Shown here: positions 57,109 through 64,000 of the stretch, piece after piece
Numbering within the stretch: position 1 is the stretch's first letter
Layout of the letters: every line of letters starts with the position of its first letter
Notes under the pieces: generated by a model
Database searches by the model: none
What the model saw: only the letters and a program-made list of their open reading frames with translations
What the model was told of the DNA's origin: nothing
Assembly: GCA_963754065.1 (NCBI GenBank)
Contig: CAVWFH010000004.1
Span: 186,001-250,000, forward strand
Direction: 5' to 3'
Length of the DNA stretch: 64,000 nt
DNA from: JALORV01 sp963754065
Lineage (GTDB): Bacteria; Pseudomonadota; Gammaproteobacteria; Burkholderiales; Burkholderiaceae_F
Translations under genes and position numbers: made by a program

Positions 57109-58065
57109 TCAATGGTTGTCAGTCGTGTCGTTGTCGATCTTGTGTCGGCGCAGGGCCAGCAGGCGCCGGTCGCGCCATTGCATCAATCGTTCGCGCTCAT
57201 CGGGCGCCGCGGGCCGGCCGAGCGCCGCAACCACTCGCTGGGCGCTCTCGCCTTCCCACACGCTCGGCGCCGGCGGGTCGGCGGCCAGGCGCCGATAGAA
57301 CCCGCTGTAGCGGGCGCAGTAATCGGCGACGCCGCCCGGGGCGTTGAGTTCGATCGTCGCGAACGGCCCCATGAACGACCAGCGCAGTCCGAGCCCGTCG
57401 CGCACGGTCTTGTCGAGATCCTCGGGCGAGATCACATCATCCGCCACCAATCGCATCGCCTCCGACAACAGCGCACCCTGCAGGCGATTCAGGACGAAGC
57501 CGTCGATCTCACGACGAATGCGCACGGGCACCTGTCCCACCGAGCTCATGATGTCGGTCGCGCTCGCGAGCGTCGCTTCGCTGGTCCACGGCGCGCCGCA
57601 CAGTTCGACCACCGGCACCAGGTGCGGCGGATTGACCGGATGCGCGACGAGGCAGCGGGCGCGGCCGGCAAGCTCCGCCGTGAAAAGCGAGGCGACGATC
57701 GCCGACGTGCTGCTGGCCAGGATCGCCTCGGCAGGCGCCAGGCGATCGAGTTCTGCGAAGACGATGCGCTTGATCTCCACTTCTTCCGGGAGGTTTTCCT
57801 GCACCCACGCCACTCCGGCTACGGCATCGGCCAGGCCGGCGCTGATCTCGATGCGCGCAATCGCCGCCCTGGCATCGTCGGCCAGACCCGCCTGCTCCTG
57901 CTCCGCGAGTGACCGTGCGATCAGGTCGCGAGCCACCTCGAGCTGCGATGGTGCGGAATCGGTGATGCGCACGCTCCATCCGGCGCGCGCAAACACCATG
58001 GCCCAGGCGCGACCGATCAAGCCGGCGCCGACGATCGCGGCGCACTTCCTTGCCTTCACATCCAC
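57109..58065 (-). CDS. 3-hydroxyacyl-CoA dehydrogenase family protein (lambda-crystallin / L-gulonate 3-dehydrogenase-like)
   Basis: 318 residues. N-terminal NAD-binding IVGAGLIGRAWAMVFARAGW, catalytic-domain segments SSTSAIVASLF, VAHPVNPPHLVPVVELC (with the His), and the C-terminal DGFVLNRLQGALLSEAMRLVADD and LGLRWSFMGPFATIELNAPGGVADYC. The last segment resembles lambda-crystallin (CRYL1-type) dehydrogenases more than carnitine dehydrogenase. It would oxidise a 3-hydroxy acid to the beta-keto acid that the BKACE downstream could cleave. Its start overlaps the end of the Liv fusion gene by 10 bp. Confidence 0.88.
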   Translation of the reverse strand: MDVKARKCAAIVGAGLIGRAWAMVFARAGWSVRITDSAPSQLEVARDLIARSLAEQEQAGLADDARAAIARIEISAGLADAVAGVAWVQENLPEEVEIKRIVFAELDRLAPAEAILASSTSAIVASLFTAELAGRARCLVAHPVNPPHLVPVVELCGAPWTSEATLASATDIMSSVGQVPVRIRREIDGFVLNRLQGALLSEAMRLVADDVISPEDLDKTVRDGLGLRWSFMGPFATIELNAPGGVADYCARYSGFYRRLAADPPAPSVWEGESAQRVVAALGRPAAPDERERLMQWRDRRLLALRRHKIDNDTTDNH

Positions 58066-60584
58066 AGCACTTTCCTCCGCAGTTCCAGATCATCACGCAG
58101 CGCCGACGCCGGACCTTCGTGGACGACGCTGCCGCGCTCGAGTACATAGGCGCGTTCGGCAAGCGTCAGCACCAGATCGAGATTGTGTTCGACGATCACG
58201 ATCGCAAGCTCGCCGCGCAGCCGATCGAAGGCTTCGAAGAGTTCCTCGACGACCGTGGGCGCAAGCCCCTCGAACGGTTCATCGAGCAACAGCACCCTCA
58301 CATGGCCGGCCAGTGCACGCGCGACCGCGACCATCTGCTGCTCGCCGCCCGAGAGATAGTCGGCCGGCGTGTCGATCCGCGCCGCCAGCTTCGGAAAGAA
58401 CTCGAGGATCTTCTCGTCGGACCAGGCGACACCCTCGCCCTCGCTGCGCTTCAGTCGTCCCAGCGCCAGGTTGTCGCGCACGCTCATGCCGGCAAAGAGC
58501 GCCCGGCCCTGCGGCACATAGCCCACACCATCGCGCGCAATCTGCCAGGCCTCGCGCCCGGCGAGCGCAGTGCCGGCGAGCGCGATCGCGCCCGATGCCA
58601 CGGGCACGGTCCCGATGATCGTCTTCAGCAGCGTTGACTTGCCGGCACCATTGCGGCCAAGCAGCGCGACGATCTCGCGCTCGTGCACCGCCAGGGTGAC
58701 CTCCTTGAGGATGTGGCTCTTGCCATAGAACGCATCGACGCGATCGAGCGCGAGCAGCACCGGCGCGTCCGCGCTGGTCGCGCCGCCCCGCACCCGTGAT
58801 GTGAGCGCCTTCGTTCCGGAGCCGATGTAGATCTCGCGCACGGCGCTGCTCTCACGCGCTCCGGCCGCATCGCCGTCGAAAAGCACCGCACCATCATTCA
58901 TGACGGTCACGCGATCGGCGAGCGCAAACACGCGGTCGATGTCGTGCTCGACCAGCAGGACCGGGACGTCGGCCGAAATGCGCTTGATCAACTGGCCGAC
59001 GCGTTCCCGCTCCGCCGCGGCCAGGCCCGCAAGCGGCTCATCGAGCAACAGCACGCGCGGCGCGGAGGACAGTGCAAGCCCCATGTCGAGCAGCCGCTGG
59101 CCGCCGTAGGACAGGGCTCCGGCTTCGGCGCGCTCGATGCCCGACAGCCCGAGAAAGCGGATCAGCTCCGCGGTCTCGCGCATGACCGGCTCCACGGCCT
59201 GAGTCGGCGTCCATCCGTTGAATCGTCCCGGATGCCGCGACTGGACCGCGAGGCGCAGATTTTCCTGCACGTCGAGGGCCGGAAAGAGGTTGGTGATCTG
59301 GAATGAGCGTGCGAGTCCGGCGGCCACGATGCGGTAGGGCGGCATGCCGGTCACATCGACCCCCGCCAGCATGACCCGGCCTTTGTCGGGCGGAAACAGG
59401 CCCGAAATCAGGTTGAAAAGTGTGGTCTTGCCAGCACCGTTGGGACCGATCAGCGCGTGCAGCGAACGCGCCGACACGTCGACGTTCGCATCGCGCAAGG
59501 CATGGATGCCGCCGAAGGACTTGGCCAGTCCGTGCGCCGCGAGCACCACTCCGCCGTCGGCCGCGCGTGGCTTGAGGAACGCAGGCAGTTGCACGCCCTG
59601 CTCGATTGCACGACCCGCCATGGCCGCTGCCTCGACCGACTTCCGGCGCAGCGGCGCCGTCAGCCGCTGCCAGACACCGACCAGGCCACTCGGTGAGAAC
59701 ACGATGAAACCCACGAACAACAGGCCGAAGAACCAGAGCCAGTGTGGCGTCCAGATCGACAGGTATTCGCGGAACAGAATGTAGAAAAGTGCGCCCAGTG
59801 CCGGTCCGAGCAGGCTGCGCATGCCGCCGATGATCACCATCGCCAGCAACTCGCCGGAAAAACTGACGGCAGTCGGATCGGCAGACGCGAAGCGATGGTG
59901 AAAGGCGAACAGCACGCCGGCGAATCCGGTCAGTACCGATGACAGCACGAACGCGACCAGCTTGTAGCGAGGAGTGGCGTAGCCGATGAACTGAGCCCGC
60001 TGCTCGTTCTCGCGGATTGCGTTCAGCACCGTGCCGATGGGCGACCGGTGAAAGCGGGAAAGCCCATAGACCACGGCCAACCCGCACAGCGCAACGAGGC
60101 CGTAGTACCACCAGCGGCTCTCGAGATCTGCGCCTAGCCAGGTGGCGCGCGTCAGGCCGCCCAGGCCGTTTTCACCTCCGGTGAACGCCGTCCAGCGAAA
60201 CGCGACCGAGTAGACGAGCGCCGACAGCGCCAGCGTCAGCAACGAGAAGTAAACACCGCGTCGGCGCAGCACGAAGAAACCGGCCACGATCGACGCGATC
60301 AGCAGCAAGACCAATGCAAACAGCGTTGGCCACAGCATCGACCCTGGAAACCAGTGAAGCTGCGTCAGCGCTGCCGCATAGGCACCGATGCCGAACCACG
60401 CACCGTGGCCGAACGACACGAGGCCGGTCTGCCCCACCAGGATGTTGAGCGCCATGCAGGCGATCGCGAAGATCACCACATCGGTCGCGCTCGTCATCGT
60501 CAGGCCGCCCGCCAGCAGCGCAATGGGCAGCACCAGCATCGATAACGCCGCAACGAGGACCGGTGACCGCCACAGGCTATGCAT
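58056..60584 (-). CDS. LivM-LivG-LivF fusion: branched-chain-amino-acid-type ABC permease plus two ATPase domains
   Basis: 842 residues. About 1-325 is a LivM permease with many helices (LVGQTGLVSFGHGAWFGIGAY, LNAIRENEQRAQFIGY). About 350-590 is an ATPase of LivG type (GPNGAGKTTLFN, LARSFQITNLFPALDV, signature LSYGGQRLLDMGLAL, LLLDEPLAGL). About 605-842 is a LivF-type ATPase (GRNGAGKSTLLK, LSGGEQQMVAVARALA, LLLDEPFEGL). The LivG signature has GGQRLLD in place of the usual GQQRxLE, but Walker motifs are intact. Such fusions occur in other Burkholderiales. It works with the LivH and binding-protein genes upstream. The dehydrogenase gene start overlaps its end. Confidence 0.93.
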   Translation of the reverse strand: MHSLWRSPVLVAALSMLVLPIALLAGGLTMTSATDVVIFAIACMALNILVGQTGLVSFGHGAWFGIGAYAAALTQLHWFPGSMLWPTLFALVLLLIASIVAGFFVLRRRGVYFSLLTLALSALVYSVAFRWTAFTGGENGLGGLTRATWLGADLESRWWYYGLVALCGLAVVYGLSRFHRSPIGTVLNAIRENEQRAQFIGYATPRYKLVAFVLSSVLTGFAGVLFAFHHRFASADPTAVSFSGELLAMVIIGGMRSLLGPALGALFYILFREYLSIWTPHWLWFFGLLFVGFIVFSPSGLVGVWQRLTAPLRRKSVEAAAMAGRAIEQGVQLPAFLKPRAADGGVVLAAHGLAKSFGGIHALRDANVDVSARSLHALIGPNGAGKTTLFNLISGLFPPDKGRVMLAGVDVTGMPPYRIVAAGLARSFQITNLFPALDVQENLRLAVQSRHPGRFNGWTPTQAVEPVMRETAELIRFLGLSGIERAEAGALSYGGQRLLDMGLALSSAPRVLLLDEPLAGLAAAERERVGQLIKRISADVPVLLVEHDIDRVFALADRVTVMNDGAVLFDGDAAGARESSAVREIYIGSGTKALTSRVRGGATSADAPVLLALDRVDAFYGKSHILKEVTLAVHEREIVALLGRNGAGKSTLLKTIIGTVPVASGAIALAGTALAGREAWQIARDGVGYVPQGRALFAGMSVRDNLALGRLKRSEGEGVAWSDEKILEFFPKLAARIDTPADYLSGGEQQMVAVARALAGHVRVLLLDEPFEGLAPTVVEELFEAFDRLRGELAIVIVEHNLDLVLTLAERAYVLERGSVVHEGPASALRDDLELRRKVLWM

Positions 60585-60587
60585 CGG

Positions 60588-61466
60588 CTATTCGAAGCGC
60601 TGAATGCGTTCGCCGGTCAACCCGCGTGGGCGCAGCAGCAGGACCAGAAGCATCAGCAGGTACATCGAGGCGTCGGCGGCCGGCGGCAGAAAGTAGACCG
60701 TCAACCCGCGCACCACGCCGACGATCAGCGCTGCCCAGACCACACCCCAGAACGATCCGAGCCCACCGATGACAACGACGACGAACGCGGCCGTCAGGAT
60801 CTCGGCGCCCATCGCCGGATGCACCCCGGAAATCGGGGCGAGCAGCACGCCGGCCAGCGCCGCCAGTGCGACACTGAGCGCGACGATGCTGGCCATGTAG
60901 GGCTTGAGCGAGATGCCGAGTGCGGCGACCATGTCGGGGTTCTGCACGCCGGCGCGAACCACACGCCCGAACGGTGTTCGCTGCAGCAGGACCCAGAGCC
61001 CTGCCACGGCCGCGACAGCGACGGTGAGCATCAACAGCCGGTACTTCGAGTAGATGAAGTCACCGATGAAGACCTGCCCGCGCAGCGCGGTCGGGATCGA
61101 AAACGGCACCGGCGCCGCGCCGAACACCCAGCGCAGCGACTGCTCGGCGACCATCGCCAGGCCGAAGGTCAGCAGCAGGCCGAGGGCCGGATCCTCGCGA
61201 TAGAAGCGCCGAAACAGGAATCGCTCGATCACCAGGCCGATCACGGCGACGACGATCGGCGACGCGATTGCCGATCCTGCGAAGCCGAGGCCAAGGTGCT
61301 CGGCGACGATGACGGCGAAGTACGCGCCGAGCGCATAGAACGCGCCATGCGCCAGGTTGACCAGCCCGCCCAGCGAAAAGATCAGCGACAGGCCAAGCGC
61401 GATCAGCAGGTAGTAGGCCCCCGCGAGCAGGCCATTGAGAACCTGCTCGAGGATCTGCGTCAGCAT
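60588..61466 (-). CDS. LivH-type ABC transporter permease
   Basis: 292 residues with about 8 membrane segments: LLAGAYYLLIALGLSLIFSLGGLVNLAHGAFYALGAY in part, the GLVIERFLFRRFYREDPALGLLLTFGLAM region, and VVVIGGLGSFWGVVWAALIVGVVRG near the end, all typical of LivH. It ends 3 bp before the fusion gene, and the binding-protein gene precedes it by 65 bp. Confidence 0.93.
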   Translation of the reverse strand: MLTQILEQVLNGLLAGAYYLLIALGLSLIFSLGGLVNLAHGAFYALGAYFAVIVAEHLGLGFAGSAIASPIVVAVIGLVIERFLFRRFYREDPALGLLLTFGLAMVAEQSLRWVFGAAPVPFSIPTALRGQVFIGDFIYSKYRLLMLTVAVAAVAGLWVLLQRTPFGRVVRAGVQNPDMVAALGISLKPYMASIVALSVALAALAGVLLAPISGVHPAMGAEILTAAFVVVVIGGLGSFWGVVWAALIVGVVRGLTVYFLPPAADASMYLLMLLVLLLRPRGLTGERIQRFE

Positions 61467-61531
61467 GGATTCGAAGCGCGGCGCGGACCGGTGGCGACGG
61501 AATGCGCCGCGAATTCCCGTCTATCCGGCCA

Positions 61532-62785
61532 TCAGGTCGGCATCGTGCAGGGATTCTCCTCGCGCGTCGGCGCGATGATTTCCAGGCTCTGGTTGTCGGC
61601 CGGCACCGGTGCGGACAGGTTGAACAGGTTCCACTTGTCCTTGACCTGCGCCTCCGGCTTGAAGGTCACCGTGTACATCTGCTGCATGAGCTGGTGGTCC
61701 CAGGCGCGGTAGTAGCCCTCGCGCGACTTGAGCACATCGAACTTGGCGCCCTTTTCCAGATGCTCCGCCACCTTGGTCGAATCCGTGGACTTCAGTTCGT
61801 TCATCGCCTGCGCCAGGTGCTTGGTCGAGAGGTAGTCGCCCCATGCCTGGTTCTCCGGTGGCTTGCCGTACTTCTTGGTGAAGGCCGCGGTGAACTTCTG
61901 CGCGGTCGCCGAATTCACCTGGGAGTCCCACACCAGGGGCCAGATGCCGGCGACATTGCCCTTGCCCGCGCCCCATGCAACGGCCGTATCGAATCCGAAT
62001 CCGGCCAGCGGGAACGGCAGGCCGAACTCCATGTACTGCTTCATGAAGTTGGTGATCTGCGCTCCGGCCAGGTTGGAAACGACGAGATCCGGCTTGGCAT
62101 TGCGAATCTTCAGCAGATAGGGCGAGAAGTCGGTGACATTGGTCGCGACGAGTTCGTCGGCGGCGAACGTGCCGCCATTGGCCTGCATGAACCGCTTGGC
62201 CACGCGCAGCAGGTCATGACCGAAGGCGTAGTCCGCTGTCACGCTGTACCACTTCTTGCCCTTGACCAGGCCGTCGCGCAGCAGCGCCTGTCCGGCCGCG
62301 CCGACATACATGCTGTTGGCGGCTTCGGTGTGGAACATATAGCGGTTGCACGACTTGCCGCGCAGTTCATCCGAATTGCAGCCGGTGTTGAAGAACAGGA
62401 TCTTGTTGCGCTGCGCGACCTGCGCGATTGCCAGGCCCGATGCCGAACTGATCTCACCGACGATCGCGACCACCTTGTCACGCTCGATCAGGCGCTCCGC
62501 CTTGGTCGATGCGGTCTGCGGATTGACGCTGTCTTCGGCAATCAGGTCGACCTTGCGGCCGTTGATACCGCCGGCCGCGTTGATTTCTTCAACCGCCAGG
62601 TTCACGCCCATCACGGCGTACTCGCCGAGTGGTCCGAGAAAACCGGTCAGCGGTGTCAGATGGCCCAGCCGTACGGCATCGGACTGGCTGCGGACGATGG
62701 CCGGAAATCCGATCGTCCCGAGTGCCGCCGCGGCACCCGCGCCATGCAGTAGCCGGCGACGCGACTTCGACAGCGGTGCATTCAT
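61532..62785 (-). CDS. Periplasmic substrate-binding protein of a Liv-type ABC transporter
   Basis: About 417 residues. Twin-arginine-like signal (SKSRRRLLHGAGAAAALG, mature start near residue 34), then the type-1 periplasmic binding fold: VRLGHLTPLTGFLGPLGEYAVMG, EEINAAGGINGRKVDLIAEDSVNPQTA, AIVGEISSASGLAI, TADYAFGHDLLR, PDLVVSNLAGAQITNFMKQ. Substrate may be a branched-chain amino acid, amide or aromatic acid. The ATG at 62785 has AGGAGA seven nt upstream; the frame open to 63754 is rejected as upstream extension. Divergent from the GntR gene. Confidence 0.93.
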   Translation of the reverse strand: MNAPLSKSRRRLLHGAGAAAALGTIGFPAIVRSQSDAVRLGHLTPLTGFLGPLGEYAVMGVNLAVEEINAAGGINGRKVDLIAEDSVNPQTASTKAERLIERDKVVAIVGEISSASGLAIAQVAQRNKILFFNTGCNSDELRGKSCNRYMFHTEAANSMYVGAAGQALLRDGLVKGKKWYSVTADYAFGHDLLRVAKRFMQANGGTFAADELVATNVTDFSPYLLKIRNAKPDLVVSNLAGAQITNFMKQYMEFGLPFPLAGFGFDTAVAWGAGKGNVAGIWPLVWDSQVNSATAQKFTAAFTKKYGKPPENQAWGDYLSTKHLAQAMNELKSTDSTKVAEHLEKGAKFDVLKSREGYYRAWDHQLMQQMYTVTFKPEAQVKDKWNLFNLSAPVPADNQSLEIIAPTREENPCTMPT

Positions 62786-62878
62786 GTTGTCTCCTTGTTG
62801 TTTGTGTGCCGGAGTGCAACCGAAGGCAGCACACCGCGGGATCGATCGCCGCCGCACGCTGCGATTCCGCCGCCGTGC

Positions 62879-62894
62879 AACTGCGATCGCAGTT
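62879..62894. promoter_or_regulatory. 16-bp palindrome, candidate operator for the GntR/FCD regulator
   Basis: AACTGCGATCGCAGTT is a perfect palindrome in the 150-bp gap between the divergent binding-protein and GntR genes, 42 bp before the GntR ATG. Position and symmetry suit control of both transcripts by the regulator. Confidence 0.55.
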
Positions 62895-62935
62895 ATAGTC
62901 GAGCCGACTGTGACTGTCCAGCCGGTGTCCCTTCC

Positions 62936-63631
62936 ATGCCGCAGCGCCGCACGACCAAGACGCGAGTCCCGATCCGGGACAGCGCCTACGCAAAGTTGCG
63001 CGAATTGCTGATCGCGGGACAACTCGCGCCCGGTGACAAGGTGTCGCCGCGCGAACTGGCAGCGCAGCTCGGGGTAAGCCCGATGCCCGTGCGCGAGGCG
63101 GTCCAGCGGCTGGCCGCCGAGGGCGCGCTGGTGGTGCGCCCGCAGAGCGGCGCGCGGGTGCCATTCATGACCCGCAGCCGGTTCATCGAGCTGACGACGA
63201 TCCGCATCGCGCTCGAAGGCATGGCAGCCGCGCGTGCGGCGAAGTCGGCTTCCTCGGCCGAGCTGGCAACCATCGAGCAGCACCTGATCCGGCTGCAGGT
63301 TTCGGCCGCGCGCGCCCGACCCGATCCGGCGGTCGTGATCCGCGGCAATCAGCGACTCCACTTTGCGATCTACCGCAGCGCGCGTATGCCTGCGCTCATG
63401 AGCCTGATCGAAGGGCTTTGGCTGCAGATCGGACCGGTGCTGAACCTGGATCTGCGATCGAGCACGGAGCGGCTCGCCAAACTGGGGGCCCACGAGCACC
63501 ACGCGCTGCTGGTCAGTTCGCTGGTGCACCGCGATTCCAAAGGAGCCCGACGCGGGCTCGTTGGCGACATTGAAAGCGCGGCGGCTCACGTCCTGTCGCT
63601 GAACCGCCTTCCCGACAAGGAGGATCGATGA
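62936..63631 (+). CDS. GntR family (FadR/FCD type) transcriptional regulator
   Basis: About 231 residues. Winged helix (YAKLRELLIAGQLAPGDKVSPRELAAQLGVSPMPVREAVQRLAAEGAL, about 15-60), then an FCD domain (about 80-220) with the helical pattern RFIELTTIRIALEGMAAARAA and NQRLHFAIYRSARMPALMSLIEGLW. The FCD domain often binds an acid ligand through metal-bound His. It likely controls the divergent Liv-BKACE genes and the SDR gene downstream. The stop overlaps the ATG of the SDR gene. ATG at 62936 is preferred over an upstream open frame. Confidence 0.9.
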   Translation: MPQRRTTKTRVPIRDSAYAKLRELLIAGQLAPGDKVSPRELAAQLGVSPMPVREAVQRLAAEGALVVRPQSGARVPFMTRSRFIELTTIRIALEGMAAARAAKSASSAELATIEQHLIRLQVSAARARPDPAVVIRGNQRLHFAIYRSARMPALMSLIEGLWLQIGPVLNLDLRSSTERLAKLGAHEHHALLVSSLVHRDSKGARRGLVGDIESAAAHVLSLNRLPDKEDR

Positions 63632-64000
63632 ATCTGGGACTTGAAGGAACGCGCGTGCTGGTGACCGCCGGCGCGTCGGGTATCGGACTGGCGACGGCAC
63701 GAGCGTTCCAGGCGGAAGGCGCGCGGGTCCATGTCTGCGATGTCGATACGGCATCGCTCGCAGCGCTGGCCAGCAGCAATCCCGACGTCGGCCGTTCGCA
63801 GTGCGACGTCGCCGACGCCGCGGCTGTCGATCGTCTGTTCGAAACGGTTGCCGCGAGTCTCGGCGGCCTCGACGTGCTCGTGAACAACGCCGGGATCGCC
63901 GGGCCGACCGCGCGTTGCGAGGACGTTGTCCTGGCGGACTGGGAACGCACGCTGGCCGTCAATCTGACGGGCCAGTTCCTGTGCGCCCGGCGCGCCATTC
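63628..64000 (+). CDS. Short-chain dehydrogenase/reductase, N-terminal part (cut by window edge)
   Basis: 124 residues are visible: an NAD(P)-binding TAGASGIGLATA (variant of TGxxxGxG), CDVAD, and NNAGIAGP, typical of classical SDRs. The ATG lies in AAGGAGGATCGATG, a strong ribosome-binding site, and overlaps the TGA of the GntR gene. The active site and C-terminus are beyond the window. Confidence 0.85.
   Translation, partial: MNLGLEGTRVLVTAGASGIGLATARAFQAEGARVHVCDVDTASLAALASSNPDVGRSQCDVADAAAVDRLFETVAASLGGLDVLVNNAGIAGPTARCEDVVLADWERTLAVNLTGQFLCARRAI

Noticed and set aside
57109..58065. L-carnitine dehydrogenase, because BKACE is adjacent
   Set aside because: The C-terminal MGPFATIELNAPGG segment resembles lambda-crystallin/gulonate dehydrogenases; no thioesterase or other carnitine genes are present.

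Overview
The window is high-GC DNA packed with genes, and it most resembles a betaproteobacterium (Burkholderiales or a close relative). The pointers are the order sdhC-sdhD-sdhA-sdhB-sdhE-gltA ... odhA-odhB-lpd-zapE, a HutC-type GntR gene divergent from mdh with prpB-prpC-prpD-acnA following, a LivM-LivG-LivF fusion transporter, and persulfide dioxygenase-rhodanese and BKACE (DUF849) genes. This placement is inferred from gene order and protein types; no database was searched.

Layout. 1-3351: end of a DinG-type helicase, a DUF465 gene, a PP2C phosphatase, a secreted coiled-coil protein and zapE. 3400-9431 (minus): the 2-oxoglutarate dehydrogenase complex (lpd, odhB, odhA), with a small SHOCT/PspC membrane protein between lpd and odhB. 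9722-23605 (plus): about 14 kb of ferredoxin-type redox genes. They comprise two complete 2-oxoacid:acceptor oxidoreductases, a GltD-like FAD/Fe-S reductase, a beta-ketoacyl synthase III-like enzyme, an NfnA/NfnB-like flavoprotein pair and an unusual 747-residue protein ending in a one-cluster ferredoxin-like domain. 23629-24916: a ComB-family gene and a DUF4124 gene. 25011-30097 (minus): gltA, sdhE and sdhBADC. 30167-39370: GntR regulator (minus), then mdh, prpB, prpC, a GNAT gene, prpD and acnA (plus). A 78-bp tandem repeat starts inside the end of acnA.

39834-45184 (plus): an MCE/Mla-type lipid transporter (permease, ATPase, MCE protein, lipoprotein), DUF2237, a PIN protein and a zinc alcohol dehydrogenase. 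45333-48132 (minus): an ion transporter and a beta-lactamase-family hydrolase. 48443-56097: a Cys-rich metallothionein-like peptide, a GNAT-exonuclease fusion, an M14 carboxypeptidase, an aminotransferase, a cupin, DUF6494, a streptogramin-lyase-like beta-propeller, a frameshifted persulfide dioxygenase-rhodanese gene and a frameshifted GST gene. 56164-62785 (minus): BKACE, a hydroxyacyl-CoA-type dehydrogenase and a branched-chain-amino-acid-type ABC importer. They are divergent from a GntR/FCD regulator and an SDR gene that runs off the window.

The first 40 kb is central carbon metabolism: the oxidative TCA cycle, the methylcitrate cycle for propionyl-CoA, and a second ferredoxin/NAD(P)-linked set of 2-oxoacid oxidoreductases lodged between gltA and odhA, which are usually neighbours. 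That set is the best candidate for an undescribed system. Four single-base frameshifts interrupt three otherwise well-preserved genes, so either sequence error or early gene decay must be considered. No tRNA, rRNA, CRISPR array or insertion sequence was recognised.
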